64,000 nucleotides of DNA from Symbiotaphrina buchneri (taxonomy: Eukaryota > Ascomycota > Symbiotaphrinales > Symbiotaphrinaceae): NCBI GenBank assembly GCA_001599915.1, contig BCIG01000012.1, positions 620,001-684,000 on the forward strand, given 5' to 3'. Made by a program: the position numbers and the translations under genes. Within the stretch, counting starts at the first letter, position 1. Each line of letters opens with the position of its first letter. The notes beneath the pieces are model-generated. The model was not told the DNA's origin. It made no database searches and worked only from the letters and a program-made list of their open reading frames with translations. Shown here piece by piece: positions 54,007 through 64,000 of the stretch.

Positions 54007-55461
54007 ATGGCCCAACAATCTCCTGCCTCCATCCTAATCAAAAACGGCCGTGTCCTGACCTGGTCCAGCATGCGCAAAGCCAGCTTCCCCACGTACGACA
54101 TCCTCCTCACCGGCCCACTCATCAGCGCCATCGGGCCCTCTCTCTCCGCCCCAGCCGGCGCCAAAATTATCGACGCAAGCAACTGCATCGTGTCGCCCGG
54201 GCTGATCGACACGCACCGGCACCTGTTCCAATCGCACCTGCGCACCGCCGTCGCAAACCACTCGCTGCTGGGGTACTGTTCACAGCTACTACTCGGGCGG
54301 GTGACGTTCCTGCAGCCCGAGGACGTGTACCTGGCGCAACTCGGCGCCGCGACGGAAGCGCTGCATTGCGGCGTTACGACGGTGCTGGACCACTCGCATG
54401 TCCAGCTTGGACCGGAGTATGCGCCGGCGGCTATCAGGGCGACGATTGAGAGTGGCTTGCGCAGTATTTACTGCTTTGCCCCGTTCGCGTACCCGAGCGG
54501 TATTAATCCGTTGATATTCCCGGACGCGGCGGATAGCCATGCGAAGCAGATGGCGCAGTTCGATGCGCTGGCGGCCGAGTCACCGCTCGGCGGCCCGGGG
54601 AACGACGGACGTGTGACGCTCGGGTTGGGGTACGACGGGCTGCAGTACCGGCCCGTCGAGGAGTCGCGGCGGGCGTTAAAAGGCGCGGCGGAAAAGGGCA
54701 TGGTTATTACAATGCACGACGTGGACTCGTACAACCTGGGCGCGATGAACTTCATGAAGCAGCACGGGCTGCTGAACTCGAACATGATCCTGAGCCACTT
54801 CACGGATCCGACGCCGCACACGGACGCCGACTTTGAGCTCTGCCGCGAAGTCGGCGTCGGCATTTCGTGTACGCCCGAGAGCGAGATGCAGATGGGGCAT
54901 GGCTGGCCCGAGGGCTTCAGGGCGATGAGGCAAGGCTGTAAGACGGGGCTCGGTGTGGATAGTAGTGCGATTTGCAGCGGAGACTTGTTTGCGGCGATGA
55001 GGTTGTGCTTGCAGACGCAGCGAGCGAGAGATAATGCGGAGCTTGCTGCCAACGGGAAGATCCCGAGGGTTCTGAAAGCGCAGGTGGATGACGTGCTGTG
55101 GATGGCGACGATGGGTGGTGCTGAAGCTATCCATCGCGAGAATGAGATTGGAAGTTTGGATGTTGGGAAGGCGGCGGATGTGGTGCTGATCAGGACGGAT
55201 GGGCCGTGTATGACGGGGGCGTTGGACTTAGGCGCTGCGATGGTGCTACATGAGAGCACCGAGGTGGTTGATACTGTGATCGTGAACGGGGAGGTTGTGA
55301 AGGAAGGTGGACGGCTGTTGAAGGTGGATTGGAACGAGCTTCATGCTAGGCTGATGGAGAACAGAAAGAAACTTGAGGGGAGATGGAAGGATGCAGACTG
55401 GGAGAGGAATACCGACGAATTGGCTGCGGCCTGGTATATGACAGACAAGCTAGGTAGCTAG
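54007..55461 (+). CDS. Metal-dependent amidohydrolase (cytosine deaminase/atrazine chlorohydrolase-like), 484 aa
   Basis: A single exon beginning MAQQSPASILIKNGRVLTW. The metal-binding H-x-H is H70/H72 in SPGLIDTHRHLFQSHL. Later ligands sit in VITMHDVDSYN and MILSHFTDPTPHTD, and the metal Asp in KTGLGVDSSAICSGD. The C-terminal beta-sandwich part carries IGSLDVGKAADVVLIRTDGP. This is the subtype III amidohydrolase layout of guanine/8-oxoguanine deaminases and TrzN/AtzA-type enzymes, which cleave C-N or C-Cl bonds on nitrogen heterocycles. The substrate is unknown. The protein has no signal peptide, so it should be cytosolic. It is divergent from the NmrA-like gene. Confidence 0.9.
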   Translation: MAQQSPASILIKNGRVLTWSSMRKASFPTYDILLTGPLISAIGPSLSAPAGAKIIDASNCIVSPGLIDTHRHLFQSHLRTAVANHSLLGYCSQLLLGRVTFLQPEDVYLAQLGAATEALHCGVTTVLDHSHVQLGPEYAPAAIRATIESGLRSIYCFAPFAYPSGINPLIFPDAADSHAKQMAQFDALAAESPLGGPGNDGRVTLGLGYDGLQYRPVEESRRALKGAAEKGMVITMHDVDSYNLGAMNFMKQHGLLNSNMILSHFTDPTPHTDADFELCREVGVGISCTPESEMQMGHGWPEGFRAMRQGCKTGLGVDSSAICSGDLFAAMRLCLQTQRARDNAELAANGKIPRVLKAQVDDVLWMATMGGAEAIHRENEIGSLDVGKAADVVLIRTDGPCMTGALDLGAAMVLHESTEVVDTVIVNGEVVKEGGRLLKVDWNELHARLMENRKKLEGRWKDADWERNTDELAAAWYMTDKLGS

Positions 55462-55821
55462 TGGTTAAAATCCTCGAAAACCCGACCCTAATTTATGGAG
55501 TCGCAGCGTACAGTAATGCTTGAAGCTGTGGCTGAAATGACTAAGAGAATTCCATTCCCCGCGTCCAGTGCAGATAATTGAGCAGGAAGATGTGGAGCAA
55601 AGACCAAGCTATGAAGCGCTTTGGAAAGCAATGTTGACGATTGCGCGAAGGACAAAGCACCTCAATAGCAATTGACTGCTCGGGGAGTCTCTAGATGCCC
55701 GGTCAGTTCTTGCCTGAACGATGGATGAAATTGGCATCACGCGGTACCTTAACAATGGGCTTCACGACCACATCCTGCTCGATTCTTCGTGATCCTTCGC
55801 CATATCCAGCATACTTGGCAA
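55462..55821. other. Convergent intergenic region
   Basis: About 360 bp between the stops of the amidohydrolase and the coiled-coil gene; nothing seen. Confidence 0.5.
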
Positions 55822-56250
55822 TCATTGCATGCCCTTTGGAACATTATCCAAATCGTCGGCAAATATCGATCCACCCGCGTCAACCCTTGTGCCCAATCTT
55901 CCAGTCAGCCCCAGTGCTCCCTCGACCTTCAAGCGGTCTCGAAGCTTATCTTGCATCTCCTTGATGTCTTTCCCCTCCATCTTCGCCTTCTCCAACTTCT
56001 GTTGCACAACCACCAGGCCGTTCCTGCATCTCCTATCGACTTCTTCGACCAACTTGAACATCTTGAGGTTGAGCACAGACAGCTCGTGCAGCATTTTTGC
56101 TGTGGCCGGGCCCTCGCTATCTCTCGCCTTTGCCGCGAAGTCATCGTAGCTTTGCATGACGCGTTCGAGTTCCCCTTCAAGGTCTTTCCATGACAGCTGT
56201 TGCTCGATGGGTGGCTCTTGCGATGGAGGATCTGGACGCCTGTCGGACAT
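55822..56250 (-). CDS. Small coiled-coil hypothetical protein, 142 aa
   Basis: A single exon from MSDRRPDPPSQEPPIEQQLS. Residues about 18-110 are strongly helical with heptad-like spacing (WKDLEGELERVMQSYDDFAA, then HELSVLNLKMFKLVEEVDRR and VQQKLEKAKMEGKDIKEMQD). There are no membrane segments and no signal peptide. I do not recognise the family. The clean start, high charge and lack of low complexity argue for a real gene. It shares an approximately 640-bp divergent promoter with the dioxygenase at 56894. Confidence 0.65.
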   Translation of the reverse strand: MSDRRPDPPSQEPPIEQQLSWKDLEGELERVMQSYDDFAAKARDSEGPATAKMLHELSVLNLKMFKLVEEVDRRCRNGLVVVQQKLEKAKMEGKDIKEMQDKLRDRLKVEGALGLTGRLGTRVDAGGSIFADDLDNVPKGMQ

Positions 56251-56893
56251 GATTGATGACGATCTCTCGGATGGCAGGATCTGCAGACGGGGCGTATGTC
56301 AGAGTCTCAGAATGCCTGACGGCGAGGAGATTTCGCTGAATGACTTCATGACTACGGCGGAGTGGGCTTTAAGCGAAAACAATAGCCAAAGCTTATAAGG
56401 GAGGAAGGTACGAGCTGCATGCTGTCGTTCTAGATACCTATCGTCCCGTTCTGGACAGCTAGATGGGGTTCTCCTTGTGCACGATTTCTCGGCCTTTGTT
56501 TCCGCTTTCGATACCCGTTCAATTAGAACGGAGTCCATGCTTAAACAAGGAGGATATTGCGGCTGCCTCACACTGGACCATGCTCACTGTCTGTCTCTAC
56601 TTTGTAAGAATCGTTCGATAATTTAGGTAGTAATCGTTGCGAAGATGATATCATCTTGAGAACTGTCATGAATGTACGCTGTTGTTGCAGAGGGCATAAA
56701 TCTGGGAGGAATTCTGTTGGCGGGTCTGGCTCCTCGGCCCCGAACTGTATCCACCAAATCCTTATCGCCGTTGGCGCCGATTGATAAGGCGCGTCCCTGA
56801 TATCCACCTTGAATTACTGAATCAACAAATCCAATATAGATCGCCGTGATTCAATGTTTCGCTGTAAGAGTGCAGTCGTAAATCACTGAAACG
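56251..56893. other. Divergent intergenic region
   Basis: About 640 bp of promoter space between the coiled-coil gene and the PhyH dioxygenase; no specific site identified. Confidence 0.5.
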
Positions 56894-57872
56894 ATGTACG
56901 AGGACCACGAACGGCCAGTCCCCGAAGTGCCAGTCTTCGACAACGCCACTGTCACAGCCGACGATGCCGTGAACGCGCTGATCCACGCTGGCGGGTGCAT
57001 CATCCGCAACATGGTCAGCGCCGGCGATCTCGCTCTGATCGAGAAAGACACGCGGCCGTGGCTCGACGCAGACAAGCCATGGGCGGGACAAATCTTTCCG
57101 TCGCAAACACGGCGCGTCAAAGGACTCGCTGGCAAATCCAAGATCTTCACGGACAAGATCGTCAAGAATGGGCTATACCAGGACGTGTGTGACCGGATGC
57201 TGAGCAGCAGCATGACGGCGTGGTGGGGACAGGAGAGCCACACGAGCGTATCGAAGCCACAGCTCAACAACACGATTATCTTCGCCATTGGTCCCGGCGC
57301 TAAAGACCAGGAACTGCACCGCGATGATATGATCCATCATCATGTCGTGACGCGTAAAACACCCGAGGAGTACCAGATGGGCCAGGATGTGGGCATTGGG
57401 TTCTTTGTGGGTGGCAAGAAAACTACAAAGGCGAATGGCGCGACGAGGTTCATCCCTGGAAGCCATTTGTGGGATAATGGCACGCCGCCGAGCGAGAAGT
57501 TGGCGTTCTATGCGGAGCTTGAGCCTGGTGATGGGTTTTTGATGTTGAGCAGTTGCTTTCATGCTGGAAGCGCGAATATGACGGAGAATGAGGAGAGGTT
57601 GGTATATTCGTGTTTTATGACTAAGGGTTATCTCAGACAGGTACGTGCAAAACATTCGTTCTCATCCCCGGAGGTAAAATACTAACATAAATCCATCTCA
57701 GGAGGAAAATCAATATATCAGTCACGATCCTCTGAAGCTGAAGGAGCTGCATGATAAGGAGACATTGAAGCTTATAGGATATGATTACAGCAGACCGTTC
57801 TTGGGATGGACAACTACTGGGCATCCGCTGACTGCGTTGTTTGGCGGTGTAGATGATGGAGATAAATGGTGA
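56894..57872 (+). CDS. Phytanoyl-CoA dioxygenase (PhyH)-family Fe(II)/2-oxoglutarate oxygenase, 305 aa
   Basis: The model is join(56894..57640, 57702..57872); the 61-nt intron has donor GTACGT, an upstream CTAAC branch and acceptor CTCAG. The facial triad is visible as H142 and D144 in ELHRDDMIHHH and H223 in SSCFHAGSANMT, with the 2-oxoglutarate Arg following in NEERLVYSCF. The HRDD-x2-HH spacing resembles fungal secondary-metabolite dioxygenases of the FtmOx1/AsqJ/AndA type rather than peroxisomal phytanoyl-CoA hydroxylase, and no peroxisomal targeting signal is seen. Exon 2 contributes YISHDPLKLKELHDKETLKL and a GYDYSRPFLGW end, also typical of that set. The substrate is unknown; no polyketide synthase, NRPS or terpene cyclase lies in the window. 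Confidence 0.9.
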
Positions 57873-60800
57873 AACCCGGTCTGCATTACTACGACTTTCA
57901 AATTTCCGACTAGCAATTGAAATCACCTGCCTGGATTGGATAATTTTCAGTAGCAGCAGCAACCTGTCTTGGAAACACATCCCTATGACCGATCTCCCAA
58001 CCTAGCACTCTGTACGAATGAAAATGATTGCGACTGCCCGATGGCACAATGGCAAAGCTATACTTCTTCTTTCGTCAGAGTGAAATGATTCATCGAACCT
58101 GTCATTGGGCCAATATCACACGCCCTAGGTGGACAGCCCACAGATCTCCATCATACCCTTGCTAGTCGCTGGTAGCTTCTACCCGTGATTCAGCCTCTCC
58201 TATTCACGCCAACAGCGCCGCGGGCAATTACCATGAGCTCGTCCCACACGATTTCCATAAGGAGCGTCAAAATCGAAATATGCACAGAGCCAGATACACC
58301 GAATCACAACAATCGGGGTGAATGCTCGCTCTCCTTCTGCCGGGATTGTACCAGTATGTACCCGTCTCTGCCGCGCGTCGGTTAGCCATCCCAGTCCAAT
58401 TGACAATCCAAAAAGCCACATTTCCTCTTTTGACAACATCGCGTTGATTTCTCCAGAAAAACACGGCAGACCCTGTGGGGGCCCCTCAAAACGGAAAGCC
58501 TTCTCCGATACGGCTCTCGTGCAGCCTTGCTAAAGTAGCGAGCGTTGGCGTCAGGCACGTTGCGAATGGAGAGGTCCGAGAGGACGGGATCGGCGGCGGG
58601 ATTGCTGCAGCGGTTGCTACGTATGCAGCTTGCTCTACAGGGGTGGCCCCCGGTGATTGGAGAAGGATTTGCCCCGGGGCATTGAGCTGGTCGCTGGGGA
58701 CTCAAGAGGCGGGAGGTAAGTGTTTCTCATCCGTCTGCAGGTCTCAGATGGGACATCTGCAATGCAAGCCAACGCGATTACCTTAACTCTTGCCGAAGAC
58801 AAAAGCCCTCCTGGGATTTAATGGGACTTCGAAGATGTGTTTTCGAGTGATGATGGCGCAATCATCCACTTTGAGCCTTTGCAGCGCATCTTCAGATGCT
58901 GTGGCTTGAGATACTAAGCAACAAAAAAAGGGTGATGACGCCCACCTGTTCGAAGCGGCTTTGCTTGCAGATTATCATACAGATGATGCTTATGTCTATC
59001 TGAGGCTTTCGATATCGGATGGGAGGCTTCCAACCCTGAACGCTGCTCTTTTAGCCTTGTCTAATCCCAGTTCCCACAAGCCGGCAGAATGGGACTCCGT
59101 CGACCTTCCGATATATGTCGAGGCGGGATATCTATACGAGCGCTTTGACTGATAGCGGGGTAATCCCCTCCATGCAAACGGCTCATCGTATCGAACGATA
59201 GCAGCTTTGACGGTAAGACTGTTGTCGGTCGTCTTACTCCTCCATTTGACGTCTGGTCCTTATCAAGCTTCAGACTAATTCAAAATGCCCGCATACAAGC
59301 CTTTCAGAACACTGCACGTACTCAGCTATGGTCTGTGCATAATAGAATCTTACTGTGAAGAACGACCATCAGCCGTCGTTCTGGCGCGGATTGGTCCGCC
59401 CCCACGCGCCACAATTCTGCATGTTCACCAATGCGAACGACTTAGCTCCACGCCAGCGCAATTTGACAGTAATCACTACCGCTCTTTTTCACGCACAACG
59501 AGGGCGGTACATGGCGGTACATCTTCCCTTTTGGCAACTTGCTGTTTTGCTCTACTGCATTCTGCCGCTTTCTTCCCTGCGCAGCACCGTTTGGGAAACA
59601 ACCACAGCGGGTATTCCTAGAGGCCTACAGCAGCTCAAGTTCCATAGGTCGGCTGCCCCCGGCCAGGAACCAAGCACGCACGTCGACGTATGCATCCCGG
59701 CGCATGCGGTGCCTGGCTGTTCCGGCAGGCAGCTGTCGATTGGGAAGATGTGCTACGCTCCTGCAAACTGCCCGAGGTGCGGGGGTGCACATGCAATACA
59801 TTTCAGACTCGACCGGTCTTGCTCCAACGTCAAGCCTATCCATTAATGGCAGTTAGCCAACTGTCACTGCCGCTTTTCGCACGGGTCTTCATGGTTAGAC
59901 CGCACCCTAGTTGCAAGATGTCATCCATGACCAGCGGGTCGGCTATGACAAGTCATGAACCTTCTTCCGCGTGGCTGGCTGGCCAGGTCAGGGGACTAAC
60001 CTCCGTCACCGACCTTGAGGGGAAGCAGACATGCACAACCCTTTGGATCGGCCCTAGGGCTCCCCAGCTAAAATTTCTCGTGTTAGCAAGACGTCGCAGG
60101 GGTAGCTCCTAGCCTTGCTTACTTCCAAGCCGATGCTATCAACCATCCTGGACGATATGGACGAAACTTTCCGCATGCAACATTTTTAGCTTCCGATGCC
60201 GTGCATTGCTGCCTCTTGTGCCCGGCGCCCCGGCCGCGCTTTGGTAACATCCAGCTCCACCGGCTCTTCACGTATTGTCCTTCTCAGCGTGGCTTGGGAG
60301 GTGTGTGCTCATACTGGCATCTCTTTCGAGGAGAGAGGAGGAGAACCACCGAGCTTTCCCACCTACAGCATACATCCCATTTCAGATACACCTCGGTCCT
60401 ATATGCCACAGATCGCACACACCCATGCACCATTTCACCACGACAGATCCAGAGACGCCAGCTCCCCAGCTCCAGCCCGCCTTCCTATCCTGGCCCACCA
60501 AGGCGCACGACTGGGCCGGTCTGCAATTGCCAGCATCCATCGTGGCGTTCTTTCAAAAAGCCAGCGGCCATCTGCAGCTGAACATGTGCAAGTAGCATAT
60601 GTAATTCGGCATGTCGAGGGCATATGGCGTGCCCGTTCCCGGCTGAGGGGTTGGACCATGTCCATGTCCCTGCCCATGCCCCATGCCCGTGTGGTTCCAC
60701 CTGGATCAGCCCCCGGGCCAGCTCCAGGGAAAAGAGGCTATAATGCCGTGACACCGCCGGGCGACTGCCCCTCATTGAACCCCTCTTGACTGCTGTCTGG

Positions 60801-60931
60801 ACCTCGGCCGGGAGAAACCAGCTACCGCCCTTCGTTGCTGCCGGTTTGTTCATGTTGAGACACACTGTCGTTTTGGTCAAGTAAAGCCAAGGAAGACATC
60901 CAAAGTAGGATACTAAGATAACCCCCTAAAA
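57873..60931. other. Long region without a supported gene
   Basis: About 3 kb with mixed composition and no recognisable coding sequence or repeat. One frame (about 58,930-59,152, ending in a GYLYERFD C-terminus) looks protein-like but lacks a convincing start, and may be a gene fragment. Confidence 0.4.
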
Positions 60932-63900
60932 ATGCGTGCCTCAACCCTGGCATTCATCCTCGCACTCATCTGCCTCGTCGCCGCAATTTCACCAGGGCAG
61001 GCTGCAGAACAAAAGCTTGCAGGAGCGGTGGCGGCAGGGGCAGGTGAATCCAGTGAAAAGGATGAAGCGGGGCTGTTCGGCGTTGTGAGAGAGTACTTTG
61101 TGCGTGAGGAACGTAACAAAGTGCCTGGCAGAACGAGAGAGGAGAATGAGACCACCGCTCAGCAAGACCATGGACAAGAGCAGGAGAAGGAGGTGGAGGA
61201 AGTGCTTGTACAGTTGCCAGTGCAGGTGCAGGGTGTGAAAGAGAAGGTTAAGAGGAACCAGCAGCAGGCTTCGTCGTCTGGTCCCCCCACGGTGCCAAGT
61301 CAGGGGCCACCGACCTCGCAGCCTCAGCAGCAACAACCTTCCAGCAGCGCGCCCCAATCCTCCAGTACAGGAAAACCTCCCTCACCGTCTGCCAGCAGCA
61401 GTAGTCATGCACAGAGCTCACCAGCTCAGTCTCCGACGCCGAGTTTCAGCTCCAAACCCACGCCCAGTCGAAGCAAGGCGTCATCAAGCGCAGCACAGCT
61501 TTCTTCAAGCAGCTCTGAGAAATCATCCTCTTCGTCATTTTCAGCAGCTGGGAAATCAAGCAGCTCTAGCTCTGCAAAAGCGAGCAGCAGCCCTTCTAGC
61601 CGAACAAGCAGCGCGAGCAGCACGAAAGGATCCTCCTCGTCGAGCTCCTCTGTGCAGAAATCCAGCAGTTCAAGTTCTGGCCCCAGTTCCAAGTCGAGCA
61701 GTCTCAGCAAGAGCAGCAGCGGCAGCAGCAAAGTCGAAAGCTCCTCAACAAGCAAAACGTCGGGCTCTGCGCATAGCAGTGCTACTACGCCCTTGTCCTC
61801 TTCTTCGATTGTGAAATCCAGCTCCAGCTCGATAAAGCCAACAACCTCGTCTGTGGTGTCTTCCAGCTCAGCTAAGTCAAGCACGAAGCCGGGTTCCAGC
61901 TCCAGTTCGTCAACGAGGCCTTCGAGTGTGGCGAGCAGTACACCTTCGTCATCGAAGTCGACATTAACGTCTAGCTCCAGTTCGATAAAGTTGAGTAGCT
62001 CTTCTTCCAGCTCGGTGAAAGCCAGCAGTGCGACATCTAGCTCTAGCGTGAAGTCGAGTAGCTCCTCGTCCTAATTGAAAGGGTCAAGCAGTGTTACACC
62101 AAGCAGTTCCTCGAAACCAACGTCCAAGACAAGCTCGGGGGGCTCTTCCGTAAGAACGAGCTCTGTCACGTCTAGCTCGTCGATGAAATCCAGTTCCCCG
62201 GTGACGTCTAGCACTGTCAGCTCTACTCCAAGCTCGAAGCTGAGCAGCTCGTCATCAGCCCCTACTCCGAGCCACACTACAGCCAGCTCATCAGCAAAGT
62301 CCAGTTCCTTCTCGAAATCCAGCAGCTCCAGCGTGGTTGCGTCCAGCAGTGTCACTCCTAGCCGCTCATCAAAACCAGTGTCAGCATCAAGTCCCAGCCA
62401 AGTGAAGTCTAGCACTACTAGCCCCAGTTCGGCTACGAAGTCGAGTTCGAGTCCCGTGGTTTCTATCCCTGCTACTCCTAGCACGAGCTCAAAACCCAGC
62501 AGCAGTTCCTCTGTCTCGAAATCTGGTACGAGCAGCTCAGGGCCGTCTAGCAGTTCCAAAAAGCCACAAAGCAGTGGTTCATCAAGTTACTCAACGAAAC
62601 CTCTGACTATTTCAAGCTCGACCAAGAGTGCCTCAAGCAGCTCTGTCACTTCAAGTTCGTCATCCAAAGCTAGCTCTACAACGAAGTCCGGCGCTACCTC
62701 TCCCAGCACTTCGTCGAAATCATCCTCGACGCAAAAGTCTAGTGGCCGGAGTTCCGGTTCAAGTCACATTACCCCCAGCAGCTCCAGTGTGTCAAAGACT
62801 ACGCCTTCTAGTTCGTTGTATTTGACCTCCTCCTCGTCGAGGATATCATCTGTGAGCACTGCAACGCCATCAACCTCAACGCGAAAGACGTCAAGCTCGA
62901 GTTCAAGGGCCACAAGTACCTCTCACTCATCTACGTCGAGTGGTCTCAGCCACACTCCGCTCAGCTCGAGTGGCACTTCACACTTGTCGAGCTCGAGCCA
63001 TATTTCTTCGCTGGCAAGCTCTAGTCGCCCATTCAGCAGTAGCACAAGGTCTTCAACCAGGGCAAGCTCAAGTGCCGGGACCACATCACATGTAAGCATA
63101 CCCTTGAGCTCTTCTATCAAGTCGTCGAGCATCTCTAGCGCGAGTCACGGTTCCTCTTCAGCATCAAGTTCCAGTAGCAGCAAGTCTTCGTCTACTTCAC
63201 ATGGGACTCCTTCGAGCGCGTCGAGTACCATCAGCCATCCCTCATCTTCTGGGTCAAGCTCCAAGTCTACAGGGACAACTAGTAAACCGTCGTCATCCAG
63301 CTCACATGGGACTTTGTCAACGACATCAAGCTTGTCGTCCATGTTGGCATCCAGTAGCACGAAGCCTTCTGCCACGAGCAAAGCTTCTTCGACCACACAC
63401 AGCCCATCATCGTCAGCGCCTAGTTCGAAAGGTCCCGGTACTACCAGCCTGAAGCTGTCTACGTCGAGTCATATCTCCCCAACAACTCCAAGCTCAAAAA
63501 GTATCGGAACAAGCAGCAGCAAGACGAGCGGTGCATCGTCTCCCACCAGCAGTTCCCATCATTCAAGCAGCCAATCTTCTTCTTCGAGTTCACTCTCGGG
63601 TCATGTATCATCTGTCCCTTCATTGTCTACCCACAAAACAACAAGCTCATCAAGCCCTACGGTGACAGGGACAAGTAGCAGTCATCACAGCTCTAGTCCT
63701 TCGTTCTCCTCGACTCCCAGCACTCATTCAACAAGCTCCTTCTCCAGCAAAGTGTCTTCCAGCTCTCTTTCCACCAGGCATTCCTCGATCAAAAGCTCTG
63801 GGACGACGTCAGGCACGAAATCCTCTAGCGTCAGCGTTTCATTTACTTCGCCCAGCACGATTCATGCTTCTCCTTCGAGTAAGGTTACATCGACCGGCTT

Positions 63901-64000
63901 ACCGTCGAGTTCAAAGTCCTCGAGTAGTTCTCATGCGACGGTTTCCAGTCCATCATCGAGTCTTCACCCAGCAACTTCTTTGTCTACACCGCACAGCTCG
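60932..64000 (+). CDS. Giant serine-rich secreted (mucin-like) protein, partial at window end
   Basis: The N-terminus is a signal peptide (MRASTLAFILALICLVAAI), then a short charged region rich in Glu, Gln and Lys to about residue 110, and then continuous Ser/Thr/Pro/Lys-rich low complexity with short motifs such as SSS-x-KSSSS and TPSSS-x-KP. The frame reaches a TAA at 62072, but I read the same frame codon by codon from 62075 to 64000 and found no stop; the Ser-rich sequence simply continues. A 54-nt intron, 62028-62081 (donor GTGCGA, branch CTAAT, acceptor AAAG), would remove the TAA in frame, giving over 1,000 residues and a gene that runs past the window. Otherwise the product is 380 aa. 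Such proteins are heavily O-glycosylated wall or extracellular stalks; the distal domain is not visible here. Confidence 0.75.

Noticed and set aside
62028-62081. Calling TAA 62072 the true end of the serine-rich gene
   Set aside because: The frame stays open for 642 further codons of identical character, and a plausible in-frame intron removes the stop. The shorter form is kept as an alternative only.
60989-63396. Minus-strand Leu/Glu-rich frames opposite the serine-rich gene
   Set aside because: Antisense of TCN/AGY serine codons produces Leu/Glu runs; these are mirror images, not genes.

Overview
This window is nuclear DNA of a filamentous ascomycete (Pezizomycotina, probably Dothideomycetes, though the class is an inference). 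Introns are about 46-190 nt with GT..AG ends and CTRAY branch points. There are two Zn2Cys6 regulators, a C2H2 plus fungal-specific transcription factor, a GPI-anchored wall-type protein, a GPR1/FUN34 transporter, and several copies of a fungal LPxEIR/F-box-like family. I found no rRNA, tRNA, CRISPR array or intact transposon. All splice models were built by eye from frame, splice signals and family knowledge.

Layout. 0.6-5.6 kb: a large low-complexity conserved fungal protein. 6.7-9.2 kb: two LPxEIR/F-box-like genes; a 34-bp tandem repeat lies in front of the first. 10.5-11.2 kb: a GPI-anchored DUF7707-type protein. 12.5-14.7 kb: two weak hypothetical genes. 15.3-20.9 kb: a cluster of five diverged short proteins that all begin Met-Cys and carry a C-x-H/C-x2-C cysteine-histidine module, plus one spliced orphan; three of them share an upstream GACAAAGA..CCT element. 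21.3-22.1 kb: a truncated aldo-keto reductase pseudogene. 22.9-26.0 kb: a divergent UPF0261/Tm-1 gene and its TIM-barrel partner; the partner carries two lesions. 27.8-29.8 kb: a Zn2Cys6 regulator, followed by about 3 kb of AT-rich, repeat-bearing DNA with a possible HET-protein fragment. 33.1-34.7 kb: a GH27 alpha-galactosidase with ricin-type lectin domain. 35.6-38.5 kb: a C2H2/fungal_trans regulator. 38.8-40.2 kb: a 2-oxoglutarate dioxygenase. 40.8-41.4 kb: a small heat-shock protein with heat-shock and stress elements. 41.9-45.8 kb: a tandem triplication of the LPxEIR family. 46.0-47.2 kb: a GPR1/FUN34/YaaH transporter. 50.1-57.9 kb: Zn2Cys6 regulator, NmrA-like protein, amidohydrolase, coiled-coil protein and PhyH-type dioxygenase. 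60.9-64.0 kb: a giant serine-rich secreted protein open to the window edge.

The most distinctive system is the Cys-His mini-protein cluster at 15-21 kb with its shared upstream element. A second theme is single-base indels in otherwise well-conserved genes (about 18.93, 24.95, 25.33, 34.60 and 45.47 kb). These are either recent gene decay or assembly errors and should be resolved before any of these genes is called dead.
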